Assembly (NCBI RefSeq): GCF_000517105.1
Contig: NZ_KI912148.1
Span: forward strand, 2,803,786-2,867,785
Source of the DNA: Fischerella sp. PCC 9605
GTDB taxonomy: Bacteria; Cyanobacteriota; Cyanobacteriia; Cyanobacteriales; Nostocaceae
Direction of reading: 5' to 3'
DNA length: 64,000 nucleotides
The translations under genes and the position numbers were made by a program. The notes below the pieces were generated by a model that had not been told where the DNA came from, ran no database searches, and was given only the letters and a program-made list of their open reading frames with translations. Shown in pieces: positions 27,463-36,700 of this stretch. Position 1 is the first letter of the stretch. The number at the start of each line of letters is the position of its first letter.

Positions 27463-27615
27463 ATCCTAAGATAAAAAAGATTCCCTTTATAGATAGTTCC
27501 CAAGTTTGGGTATGTAGCTAACTAGAGAATCCAAAAAATTAAATCAGGTTTAATAGCTTAAAAATACGTAATATAGTTGCATACAGAGAAATCAACTTAA
27601 TCCAGGGACATAAAT

Positions 27616-27828
27616 ATGAAGCTTCGCTATGAAATAATTCTCTACTGGAGCGAAGAAGACCAAGCTTTTATTGCCGAAGTACCAGAATTACCAGGTTGTG
27701 CTGCTGATGGCGAAACCTACCAAGAAGCACTACACAATGTAGAAATTATTATGCAGGAATGGATAGAAACTGCTCAAGAATTGGGGCGTTCTATTCCTGA
27801 ACCAAGACAGCGTTTGATGTCTGCCTAA
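27616..27828 (+). CDS. HicB-like antitoxin domain protein (orphan)
   Basis: A 70-residue protein of the UPF0150/HicB fold: YEIILYWSEEDQAFIAEVPELPGC, then DGETYQEALHNVEIIMQEWIETAQELG. HicB normally neutralises the HicA RNase and represses its operon. No hicA gene is adjacent; the closest is at 30925. It also lacks the C-terminal DNA-binding domain, as many short cyanobacterial copies do. Its 3' end and following sequence are partly duplicated at 30586-30693. Confidence 0.8.
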   Translation: MKLRYEIILYWSEEDQAFIAEVPELPGCAADGETYQEALHNVEIIMQEWIETAQELGRSIPEPRQRLMSA

Positions 27829-28017
27829 TTGATGAATACTAAAGTGCGATCGCTCTTCTTTCCCAAAATGCGATCGCCTTGTTTTTGAGGTTTTCTGCAA
27901 AGCGATCGCAGTATTAGGTATCGAAGCATAAAATCCAAGCATGACCTAACAATAGGGTATTTTTTGCGATCGCTCATCTTCCCCACAACGCGATCGCATT
28001 TTTACCACAAAATTAAT

Positions 28018-28443
28018 TCAAGGCAAAATCTCAAAACTATCGCAATGTTTAGGTCTAAATAATCTAAAATCACGCTGATCTAAAGTCAGTATTTTTGTAA
28101 TACCATAGCGTTCAGCTACAGCCATAACAGTTGCATCTACAAAATCAATCCGGGTATCTCCATAATCTTCCAATATTTCCGCCACACGCATTACATCTTG
28201 ATCTGTCAAAGCCACTAAACTGAATTTACTCGCAGACAGTCCTTTCAAAAAAGCTGCTACTGTAGCTACACCTGCATTACGCCCAACGAGATAAGCTACT
28301 TCTGCTAAAACTGTTTGTGGTAGCAAAATCTGTTGTTGTTGAGTGTAGGCGGTTACAACAATACTGTGCATTGTATCTGAACGATTCAACAAAGCCACAA
28401 TAAACCCCGTATCTGCTACGGCTGGGTTTCTTTCCATGTCCAC
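28018..28443 (-). CDS. vapC: PIN-domain toxin, VapC family
   Basis: A 141-residue PIN ribonuclease. Acidic metal-binding residues are seen at Asp11 (VADTGFIVALLNR), Glu in LAEVAYLVG, and Asp in DFVDATVMAVAERY, followed by the ILTLDQRDF motif. VapC toxins cut tRNA or rRNA when free of antitoxin. The start overlaps the end of the upstream antitoxin gene by 28 bases, the usual coupled arrangement. All active-site positions are present, so it should be functional. Confidence 0.85.
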   Translation of the reverse strand: MDMERNPAVADTGFIVALLNRSDTMHSIVVTAYTQQQQILLPQTVLAEVAYLVGRNAGVATVAAFLKGLSASKFSLVALTDQDVMRVAEILEDYGDTRIDFVDATVMAVAERYGITKILTLDQRDFRLFRPKHCDSFEILP

Positions 28444-28691
28444 CCAGATTTTTCAGTAATCTCCTGTTGCAGAATATCTTCTGACTTTATGGCGAGGTCA
28501 TTGGCAGTTGCAAATAAGCCTACTAATGGGTCAGAATCAGACGTAACATTCGATTTTGGCGATTCGGTTTCCAGGTATAGCTTAACCGCTTCATTGACTA
28601 TTGATTCAGGAGATTGACCTCGTTGATGAGCAAGAGTGATTAATTTTTCTAGTAAAGTCTGTTCTGGTTTCCAGTTAAATGTAGCGTCCAC
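28416..28691 (-). CDS. vapB: Antitoxin of the VapBC pair, ribbon-helix-helix type
   Basis: A 91-residue protein upstream of and overlapping vapC. The N-terminal half has a ribbon-helix-helix-like pattern (LLEKLITLAHQRGQSPESIVNEAVKLYL). The acidic, less ordered C-terminus (SEDILQQEITEKSGW) should wrap the toxin. It would repress its own promoter with VapC. The family call is by pattern and gene order. Confidence 0.75.
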   Translation of the reverse strand: MDATFNWKPEQTLLEKLITLAHQRGQSPESIVNEAVKLYLETESPKSNVTSDSDPLVGLFATANDLAIKSEDILQQEITEKSGWTWKETQP

Positions 28692-28839
28692 AAGATAAAC
28701 TTTTTTTCACTAACAACAAATTGATCATAACAATAAGGCAAGATGAGAGCGATCGCTCTCACTTTACCCAAAATGCGATCACTCATCTTTTCATACAGGC
28801 GATACCTTCGCTAAGCTGCGCTAATGCATTATAAAGCCA

Positions 28840-29283
28840 TTACACTATTAATTGCTCCAATACTAACACTGATAATCCTGGTAACGATGGTAAACGCGCA
28901 TCATTCGTCAAGAAAAATGATGCACCTCCACGAATAGCAGTAGCAATCTGAATAGCATCTGGGGTTCTTAAGTTGTAATTTGCTCTTAGTTGTGCAGCAG
29001 TTTCAGCTATATCTGGAAAAACTTCGATAGTCGTCAATTCTTGGGAGTTAAACAAAATCTCACGATATTGTTGAGCTAATGTTGTGTTTCCTTGTCGTAA
29101 GGGATAGACTAACACTTATGTGATAGTCAAAACTGATGTGACAACACTAAATTCACCACGAAACATTGCTTCAAAGAAAACATCTGTAATATCCAAATAG
29201 TTATGATTTTCTTCAATAAAATAAATCAGTGGTGCAGTATCCAATCCCACAATTTGACCATGTAACTGGACTAGCCATTCCAT
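28840..29283 (-). pseudogene. Second VapC-like PIN toxin, broken by a nonsense codon
   Basis: Read from ATG at 29283 the frame gives a PIN N-terminus (QIVGLDTAPLIYFIEENHNY, with Asp and Glu). It meets TAA at 29116-29118 (codon 56) and then continues in the same frame to a normal PIN C-terminus (RTPDAIQIATAI, FFLTNDARL). The stop replaces what would be Glu in LTITEVLVYP, a single-base change GAA to TAA. Full length would be 147 residues. The start overlaps the antitoxin stop at 29271. A short protein starting at GTG 29115 could still be made but lacks the first catalytic Asp. Confidence 0.85.
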
Positions 29284-29492
29284 GAATCACGTTCCTGATT
29301 AACATATTCTTGAGCATCAATACTATTCCAGATTTCTTTACCCAACCCACGCAATTCTAAAATGCTGTGCTTTGGCTTAGATGTCATCGTCACTCGTTGA
29401 CGAATTAAACTGGATAAATCTTCAATTAAGCGTATTTGTTCTTCAGGAGTTAAACTTTGAGCTTGTTGTAATACTTCTTGATAGCTAGACAT
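29271..29492 (-). CDS. Antitoxin of the broken VapC
   Basis: A 73-residue protein starting MSSYQEVLQQAQSLTPEEQI and ending ERDSWNG, typical of small antitoxins paired with PIN toxins in cyanobacteria. I choose the ATG at 29492; the frame is open further upstream to 29573 but that part looks non-coding. With its toxin broken it is probably under no strong selection or may cross-act with other PIN toxins. Confidence 0.7.
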   Translation of the reverse strand: MSSYQEVLQQAQSLTPEEQIRLIEDLSSLIRQRVTMTSKPKHSILELRGLGKEIWNSIDAQEYVNQERDSWNG

Positions 29493-30092
29493 AAAATTTA
29501 CACTTTTAATTTTCTGCTCTAAATCTAATATACACAGACTACTTTTATATATTTTACAAACTAGCGTTAGCATCGCTTACCGTAGGTATTGCCCACAGTG
29601 CCATCATAGAATTAGCGATCGCTCTCACTTTACCCAAAATGCGATCGCCTCAATGAAATAAATCTAATTTCTTCCACCTTGAAGGCTCGTTCAGAGTTGG
29701 GGATGCTAGCAACTTATTTCGGCAGTCGCAATTATTGATTGTGTGAGTGCCATTGCTATTTCAGCGATCGCCATTGCTATTTCTGCAATCGCATTTATTG
29801 ATTCTATGAGTGCCATTGCTATTTCGGCAATTGCATTTATTGATTCAGCGATCGCCATTGGTATTTCGACAGTCGCATTTATTGATTAAGTGAGTACCAT
29901 TGTGATTTCAGCGATCGCCGTTATTGATTGTGTTTATCCCGAAACCACAAATCGACACAGATGAATATGTAGAAACACAGACAAATTCCCAATCATTGCG
30001 TTAAACCGTAGATTATAAAATCCACAAAACTACTCATCTCAGATACAAGGGCATCCCATTATCTTGAAAAAGATGATTCAAGGAATACTCCC
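29493..30092. other. Intergenic stretch with tandem repeats
   Basis: It contains the paired-HIP1 repeat (29615-29648) and the degenerate tandem repeat at 29724-29930. The remainder is the upstream region of the gene at 30093. No RNA gene was recognised. Confidence 0.5.
29724..29930. repeat. Degenerate tandem repeat with embedded HIP1 sites
   Basis: Units such as GTGAGTGCCATTGCTATTTC, AGCGATCGCCATTG and GCATTTATTGATTC recur four to five times with small changes. One frame would read AIAISAIAFID repeats but contains stops and has no ribosome site, so I treat it as a minisatellite. Confidence 0.65.
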
Positions 30093-30551
30093 ATGTCTCT
30101 AAAAACTCGCGGTTCTGCTGCTGTGGACAAAGCCCAACGTCGTCTCGCCCTGCTTAAATCCATTGATGAGCATCTGGATTTCGGACACGGATTAACCATT
30201 GAAGCCTACAGCCGCCTAATCGATGCCACCCGTGCCATGCTGGAAGCCCATAATACGCTGCTGTCCAATCTTGATGAATCTCGTAAGACGTTAACCCAGA
30301 TGGACAAAACGCTCTCGGAAATGTCTGAACGGATGCTCAGTGGAGTCGCGACTATCTACGGCAAAAACAGCATCGAGTATGCAAAGGCAGGCGGTTCTAA
30401 TCGCAAGCGGAGTAAAAAATCTATTTCACAAGTTCCTCCAGTTGTAGCGGTTCTTGCCACTCAATCAGCCCAAACTGCAACTGCGAACAAGTTAACTGAC
30501 GGCAACGGCAGCTTGGGCGATCGCTCCGTCAGTCATGCGGATTCGGATTGA
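30093..30551 (+). CDS. Hypothetical coiled-coil protein
   Basis: A 152-residue protein not recognised. Residues 10-90 are helical (LALLKSIDEHLDFGHGLTIE, then MLEAHNTLLSNLDESRKTLT) and may form a coiled coil. The basic stretch GGSNRKRSKKS near 100-112 could bind nucleic acid. The C-terminus is low-complexity Ser/Thr/Ala. Cyanobacterial genomes often have similar small proteins of unknown role. It lies within the toxin-antitoxin region but shows no toxin or antitoxin motif. Confidence 0.65.
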   Translation: MSLKTRGSAAVDKAQRRLALLKSIDEHLDFGHGLTIEAYSRLIDATRAMLEAHNTLLSNLDESRKTLTQMDKTLSEMSERMLSGVATIYGKNSIEYAKAGGSNRKRSKKSISQVPPVVAVLATQSAQTATANKLTDGNGSLGDRSVSHADSD

Positions 30552-30585
30552 AAGGTTACGTGCCAAGCATTGACTGAGTTGTTGC

Positions 30586-30693
30586 GCTCAAGAATTAGGG
30601 CGTTCAATTCCTCAACCAAGACAAAGTTTGATGTCTGCTTAATTGATGAATACGAAAGTGCGATCGCTCTCATCTTATCCAAAATGCGATCGC
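30586..30693 (+). pseudogene. Duplicated 3' fragment of the HicB-like gene
   Basis: The sequence from GCTCAAGAATTAGGGCG to the paired HIP1 sites matches 27772-27877 with few differences, including the end of the HicB-like frame, its stop and the trailing HIP1 pair. Only the last approximately 18 codons are present, so it is non-functional. It shows that a segment of the region was copied. Confidence 0.75.
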
Positions 30694-30924
30694 TCTTGTC
30701 AAGATATCATATTGTGATATCATTTAATTAACTAGTACAGCACGGCGTAAATAAACCTACCATACAAAATGGCGCAAAAGCCCGGAATACAATTCTTTTG
30801 ACTTTTGAATGCGTGACTTCCGCGCAGCGGTACTAGTGCATCTCGACTAAAATCACTAATTCTTCTAAACGTTTTACCTCTTGTCAGTTACTGACCTGGT
30901 TTTTGTCTACGAGTACTGCACTAG
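30694..30924. promoter_or_regulatory. Upstream region of hicA with inverted repeats
   Basis: GATATCA (30703-30709) and TGATATC (30715-30721) form a 7-bp inverted repeat with a 5-base spacer, a possible operator. CTAGTGCA (30833-30840) is inverted as TGCACTAG immediately before the hicA ATG at 30925. HicB proteins autoregulate, so an operator is expected here; the assignment is inferred. Confidence 0.35.
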
Positions 30925-31188
30925 ATGGATCTTAATAATAAACAACTTGAAATTTTAAAATTAATTTTTACAAATCCAATCCCTGCAAATATTCTTTGGA
31001 AAGATGTTGAAAGTTTATTCATAGCTTTAGGTGCTGATGTTAGCCAAGGGAAAGGTTCACGTGTGCGTGTGAAATTAAATGGAATTAGAGCCGTTTTTCA
31101 TGAACCGCATCCTGAAAAAGAAACGGATAAAGGAGCAGTTAAATCGGTGAGAGAATTTTTGATCGAAGCAGGAATTGAACCTTTATAA
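30925..31188 (+). CDS. hicA: HicA-type mRNA interferase toxin
   Basis: An 87-residue protein of the double-stranded-RNA-binding-like HicA fold. The segment FIALGADVSQGKGSRVRVKL, then AVFHEPHPEKETDKGAVKSV and FLIEAGI, is the usual pattern, with the His in FHEPHP as the likely catalytic base. HicA cleaves mRNA. The partner hicB follows after 157 bases, a larger gap than in most hicAB pairs. Confidence 0.85.
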   Translation: MDLNNKQLEILKLIFTNPIPANILWKDVESLFIALGADVSQGKGSRVRVKLNGIRAVFHEPHPEKETDKGAVKSVREFLIEAGIEPL

Positions 31189-31345
31189 ATTTATGGCTAA
31201 ACCTTGAAAATACTGAAATATAGTAACATACGTTAAACATTGCCCATATTCATAAAATTTTTAAAGCTTATTTATCTCATACAAAACGCTCAAAAATCAG
31301 AAACATTCCACAAATTCAGATAGATTTTTATTTACTGATAAAGCC

Positions 31346-31687
31346 ATGATGACTTACAAAGGATACACAGCCAGTATTGAAGTAGATATAGAAGCCGGAA
31401 TCCTTTTTGGACGTGTATTAGACATTAAGGATGTAGTGACATTTAAGGCGAAAACTATTGACGAGGCGCGTCAAGAATTTGAAAATTCTGTTGATGATTA
31501 TCTAGCTTTTTGCGAAGAATTAGGAGAAGAACCTGATAAACCTTTTTCTGGAAAACTTCCCTTTCGTACTACCCCTGAAAAACACCGAAAAATTTTTATT
31601 GCTGCCAAAAAGGCTGGTACAAGCATAAACGCTTGGATGGATCAGGTTTTGACAGTAGCCGCAGATCAAGCCATTAATACTCTGTAG
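31346..31687 (+). CDS. hicB: HicB-type antitoxin with C-terminal DNA-binding helix region
   Basis: A 113-residue antitoxin. The N-terminal HicB fold (YKGYTASIEVDIEAGILFG, then FKAKTIDEARQEFENSVDDY) neutralises HicA. The C-terminal part (RTTPEKHRKIFIAAKKAGTS, then INAWMDQVL) is the ribbon-helix-helix-like DNA-binding region seen in the HicB_2 type. The start may be either of two neighbouring Met codons. A relic of its 5' end recurs at 32071-32092. Confidence 0.87.
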   Translation: MMTYKGYTASIEVDIEAGILFGRVLDIKDVVTFKAKTIDEARQEFENSVDDYLAFCEELGEEPDKPFSGKLPFRTTPEKHRKIFIAAKKAGTSINAWMDQVLTVAADQAINTL

Positions 31688-31741
31688 GTATCGGAATAGT
31701 GCTACCAGGATACAAAATATTTACGACGTACCAGGGTAGCT

Positions 31742-31960
31742 ATGACGCTTGATAAGCACACGATACAAGGTTTAGCTGCATTTACGAGTAAAACTTTATC
31801 GTCAAACGAGTTTGAAAAACTGATGGTTAATGCTGGATATTTTGAAATAGGAACCGCACCCGCGCAAGGTGGAAGAATAAAAATATGGTGGTCACACGAT
31901 AGTTATCCAAGAGTCGAATCTATCTACAGTCCCGATAAAAGTACTGTAATAAAAATATGA
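31742..31960 (+). CDS. Hypothetical small protein
   Basis: A 72-residue protein I do not recognise. It is basic near its centre (GGRIKIWWSHDSYPRVESIY). It starts at an ATG 54 bases after hicB and overlaps by ATGA with a 42-codon frame, so it may be part of the hicAB transcript. There is no known motif. Confidence 0.45.
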   Translation: MTLDKHTIQGLAAFTSKTLSSNEFEKLMVNAGYFEIGTAPAQGGRIKIWWSHDSYPRVESIYSPDKSTVIKI

Positions 31961-32085
31961 AAAATCCTAGTGTTCCATTTGTTTGTATTTACTGTAATAG
32001 TCCAAATTTGGAATACATACAACGCGAAAATATGAACGGGCAAATGCGAACGTTTATCCATCTAATCACATTGATAAAGCTATGA
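31957..32085 (+). CDS. Tiny ORF with a CxxC motif, probably truncated
   Basis: A 42-codon frame (MKNPSVPFVCIYCNSPNLEY) that begins inside the stop of the previous gene (ATGA). CIYC looks like half of a zinc ribbon. It runs into a relic of the hicB start at 32071-32092, where it stops, so it is probably a cut-off gene rather than a complete one. Confidence 0.35.
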   Translation: MKNPSVPFVCIYCNSPNLEYIQRENMNGQMRTFIHLITLIKL

Positions 32086-32197
32086 TGACTTATATTGCGA
32101 TCGCCCTACCCCCAACCCAGTAGAATTTTCCAACAGACTGATGCTAATTGGCACTATTAAGTCTAATCTAGTACAGGCGAACTATTAATCTAAATGC

Positions 32198-33631
32198 ATG
32201 TCTGACTTAATTCTGTTTTGGCATCGTCGCGATTTACGTATCTCTGATAATACAGGACTCGCTACTGCACGACGGCAAAGTGCAAAAGTTGTAGGTGTGT
32301 TTTGCCTCGATCCAAATATTCTCGAACGGGATGATGTAGCGCCTGTGCGAGTAACTTACATGATTGGCTGTTTGCAGGCACTACAAAAGCGATATGCTCA
32401 AGCTGGTAGCCAGTTGTTGATACTCCACGCCAACCCGACGCAAGCAATTCCTGCACTGGCAGCAGCACTTGGTGCAAAAGCCGTATTCTGGAATTGGGAT
32501 GTGGAACCCTATGCCCAAGAACGCGATCGCACTATCATTGATGCACTGCAAGAAAAAGGGATTGAGTTTCTAGAGAATAACTGGGATCAGATTTTGCACC
32601 CACCAGAAGATATCCGCACTGGTTCCAATCAACCTTACACTGTTTATACTCCCTTCTGGAAGAATTGGATTAGCAAACCAAAGGCGAAACCAGTAGAAAC
32701 TCTGGAAAATGCTGAGGGTTTAACGGAAGCAGAAAAAGAAATTGCCAAGACTGCTGGAGTGATTGAACTGCCTTCAGCCCAAGATTTAGGATTTGTCTGG
32801 GATGGAGAATTAATTATTGCCCCAGGTGAGGAAGCAGCGCAAGAACGTTTAGAGGAATTTTGCGATCGCGCTATTAATGAATATCAAGAACAGCGGAATT
32901 TTCCAGCGATTGATGGCACATCGCGACTGAGTGCAGCATTAAAATTTGGGGCGATCGGCATTCGTACTGTCTGGCAAGCGACACAGGAAGCCTTAGAAAA
33001 CAGTCGCAGTGAAGAAACAGAAACTAACATTCGCACCTGGCAACAAGAACTGGCGTGGCGAGAGTTCTATCAACATGCTATGTATAACTTCCCAGAATTA
33101 GCAGAAGGTGCTTTCCGCGATACTTTCAAAAACTTTCCTTGGGAAACTAATGAAGAACATTTCCAAGCTTGGTGTGAGGGTAGAACAGGTTATCCTATCG
33201 TTGACGCAGCGATGCGTCAGTTGAATGAAATTGGATGGATGCACAACCGTTGCCGAATGATTGTTGCCAGTTTCTTGACAAAAGATTTGCTGATTAATCC
33301 TCAAATGGGTGAAAAATACTTTATGCAGAAACTCATTGATGGGGATTTATCTGCAAACAACGGCGGTTGGCAATGGAGTGCTTCTAGTGGGATGGATCCT
33401 AAGCCAGTACGTATTTTTAACCCTGCCAGTCAAGCGCAAAAATTCGATCCAGAAGGTGAATATATTCGGCAATGGGTTCCTGAATTAGGTTCTCTGGATA
33501 CAGAATACTTAATTACTGGTAAAATTACACCTTTGGAGCGTCGAGCTATTGGTTATCCCCTTCCCATTGTGGATCACAAACAACAACAAAAACTGTTTAA
33601 AGAACGTTATCAGCAGCAAAAAGCTGGATAA
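32198..33631 (+). CDS. phr: Deoxyribodipyrimidine photolyase
   Basis: A 477-residue DNA photolyase, which repairs UV-induced cyclobutane pyrimidine dimers with light. It starts [18 protein letters not shown]. The N-terminal antenna-binding domain (about 1-130) fits the type using 8-HDF in cyanobacteria. The FAD-binding C-terminal domain shows [42 protein letters not shown] and [12 protein letters not shown], including the conserved Trp residues for electron transfer. Length is normal. It is separated from the hicAB region by a decayed stretch and followed by an unrelated membrane protein. Confidence 0.95.
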   Translation: MSDLILFWHRRDLRISDNTGLATARRQSAKVVGVFCLDPNILERDDVAPVRVTYMIGCLQALQKRYAQAGSQLLILHANPTQAIPALAAALGAKAVFWNWDVEPYAQERDRTIIDALQEKGIEFLENNWDQILHPPEDIRTGSNQPYTVYTPFWKNWISKPKAKPVETLENAEGLTEAEKEIAKTAGVIELPSAQDLGFVWDGELIIAPGEEAAQERLEEFCDRAINEYQEQRNFPAIDGTSRLSAALKFGAIGIRTVWQATQEALENSRSEETETNIRTWQQELAWREFYQHAMYNFPELAEGAFRDTFKNFPWETNEEHFQAWCEGRTGYPIVDAAMRQLNEIGWMHNRCRMIVASFLTKDLLINPQMGEKYFMQKLIDGDLSANNGGWQWSASSGMDPKPVRIFNPASQAQKFDPEGEYIRQWVPELGSLDTEYLITGKITPLERRAIGYPLPIVDHKQQQKLFKERYQQQKAG

Positions 33632-33739
33632 CGAGTTTGGAAATAATAATTAAGTCAGCGGCACAAGTGGCACAGCTAGAGCGAAAATACAGTTGGAGAA
33701 AATGATGATTTAAGTATCTTAGCTGCATTGCTACTACTT

Positions 33740-36700
33740 ATGTCATCCCCCCTTGACCGCTCACTCAAAATTGAAGTCAGGCTGCCATCCTACCATCCGC
33801 AGTTATTGCAAGGACTTGATATCTGGCTGCGCTTGGGCTTGATATCTGATGCCCAAGTTCGGCAGCTATGTCGAGAGTTTCTTGTCTGTACAGTGGTGTT
33901 AGAACCTCGGGTGCAACCGGAACCAGAAAAAGTAACTGTTACTTCCGAATCTGTAATTTCGCCACCAGAACCGACACAACCCAATGTCCTAGCAGAAATA
34001 TTGCAGTCACTGGTTTCAGAATTAAGTGTCCGCTGGCTGCTTTTTTTAGGGGTATTTCTGGTAGTGCTGTCTTCTGGGGTACTTGCAGCCAGCCAGTGGG
34101 AAAGATTCCCTGCATCAGGACAGTATGGCGTTTTGTTCGCTTATACCCTGAGTTTCTGGGGGATGAGTTTTTGGACAGCTAAGCAAAGTAATTTAAGACT
34201 GACGGCGCAGACATTGCTGATTGTCACGCTTTTATTGGTGCCGATAAATTTTTGGGCAATGGATAGCTTCGGGTTGTGGCAGAATCCTGTGAACTGGATA
34301 GTAGTGGCGATCGCTTCTATTTGCCTAACAGCTATTACAGTATTTACCAGCAAAATTCGGTTGTTTGCTGCTAATTTCCCCAATCAGAAATTATTTTTGG
34401 TAAACATTCTCGGACTGAGTTATCTGCACTGGGGTTGGAATTTACCAGGATTTCCCTTAATAGCCCTTTATTTGGCAGTGGTGGGAACTACTCTCATTAC
34501 TGTTTATCAAACTCGTTTGGCATCACGACAAACAGATAGACAGAGTGGTAATGCTATTAGTTTGCCTGCCTCTGTCGTAATTTATGCATTACTGGTGTTG
34601 CTAGCCCGAGGGATTTTTATTGCCCACATAGATGTTACGCGGTTGGGTTTAGCTGTTGGTATTTGCGGTTGGCTACTAACTTGGTTGGCACTATCGAAAG
34701 GTGTAGAGACGCGCCATGGCGCGTCTCTACAAGCCCCATCTGTACCTTGGCAACTCATCGGCGGTATTCTATTATTCCTCGGTTGGGCAGTTGCGGTAGT
34801 ATCTCACCCTTGGCAGGCAATAGGTGTAAGCGGTTTGAGTTTGTGGTTTTTCAGTCGTCGCCTGCAACTGTATAACCTCAAATGTGACTTTGTAGCTATT
34901 TTTGCCATTGGTTTAGAAACAATTTGGCTGGGTTGGCGATTAGTACCTTACGGAGTGCAAAAATGGGCGATCGCCACTGCAACTCAACTCACCAATTCGC
35001 ACAATCATCCTTGGGCGTTACTAAGTATTGCTTTATTTCCCTATGTAATTTTAATGATGGCGTTGACAGATAAGCTGTACTGCACTCGTAGAAGAGAAAT
35101 AGCTAAGTTTGGTGAACAGCTAACATTGGCTTTTGCCTCTGCCTTAACTGTAATTGCTTTAGTTAACCCAGCATTGCGATCGCTAAATCTACTCTTTTCC
35201 ACAATTACTTTAGCAATTGTCACACAAAGGTACATGTATCGGGACAGAGGAACAAGGGAACAAGCAGATATTGTTGAAGATCCCTCATCTTTGTCATTCC
35301 CTGTCTCCCCAACCTTGATATTTCTCACTCATATTACCGGAGTGTTGACGCTGTGTTCGATCGTTGATTGGGTGTTCCCAAATCTGAGTAATGAAATTTG
35401 GGCAACTATTTTATTAGTCATGATGGTAGCCGAGTGGCTATTTAGTCTTGGTTATGGTTGGTGGCAACGTAGTGCTTGGTATATTGGTTTGGGACTAGCT
35501 GCAATTAGTTTTTACCTACTTTGGGTAAATGCTGAATCTGTCTGGAGAAACTACGCTGTCAATAATGCCAATTGGGGGCTGATTTGGTTAATTACTCCCC
35601 TAACTCTTACAGGTGTCGCTAGTCGTAGTGGTGGAGAAAAGCGAGATTTTACCACTGTCTTGAGTGTCATCGGGTTGGGACTTACCCAGTTACTAACTTT
35701 ACCTGTAGCTACAGCCAGATTAATCAGTTTGGCAGTTGCTGCGGCTTTGATGTTTGTTAATACTAGTTTTTTAAGAAACAATCGCTTTGCTGTAATTACA
35801 GTTGGATTTGTTTTGAGTGCGATCGCCACCTTGCTATGGGAAGGCGTACCTGGTTTCTCAAAACTATCAGTACAAGGGTGGTTTGTAGTCGGGGCAATAA
35901 CTATCTTATGTTTATGGTTGACTCGCACAGCACTGCGGCAAAGAGGTAATGAATTAGCAAATATTTATGCAGTTGCAACAGATAGATGGGCGATCGCATT
36001 AACTGGTGTAGAGTTATTGAGTTTAACGCTACACTCTGTCTGGATTTACCAACAACTTACAACTCCTGGATTGTTGTATGTGGCTGCTAATGTCATCATG
36101 CTGGCAGCCATAATTTATCGCAGTTGGCGAGAACCGACAAATTTTGCCTTTTATGGGATTGGTTGGTGTTTAGAATTGATAATTGCCGAGTTGCTTGCTT
36201 TTGGTGAACGTTCGACTATTCACATTGCGATCGCCAATATCGCCTTGGGTTTATTCTCTCAACTATTTGGAGAGTGGTGGCAACGGCGACACCGTTTAGA
36301 AAACCTTCCTAGTAGCTTTCACATTCTACCCCTCATCTATGCAGGCTTTAGTGTAGTCCTACGCTTGAATACGTTTACCGACTGGACAGGTTTGGCTTCT
36401 TTGGGTGTAGCTGTAATTTTGATTGGAGTCGGGCGACGCCGCCAAGAATTTAAACCCCTAGTTTACTTGGGAATTCTGGGCATATCAATTTCTGCCTATG
36501 AACTTTTGTTCTATCAAATGCTGCAAGCTGCGGGGGGTGCGTGGGGTGATGGTTTAATCGCCATGTCAGCTTTAGGCACAACTATTATGTATGCCTATCG
36601 TATATTGTCGCCTTGGCTGGTCAATTATTTACGACTGACATCACAAGAATTAAAAATAATTGCCCATCTGCATTGGGCTTGGAGTAGCTTTTTATTGATA

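Noticed and set aside
28840-29115. A complete 91-residue protein
   Set aside because: It is only the C-terminal two thirds of a PIN domain; the upstream part is in the same frame beyond a TAA.
29724-29930. A CRISPR array
   Set aside because: The units are degenerate and contiguous, without constant repeats alternating with unique spacers, and no cas gene is near.
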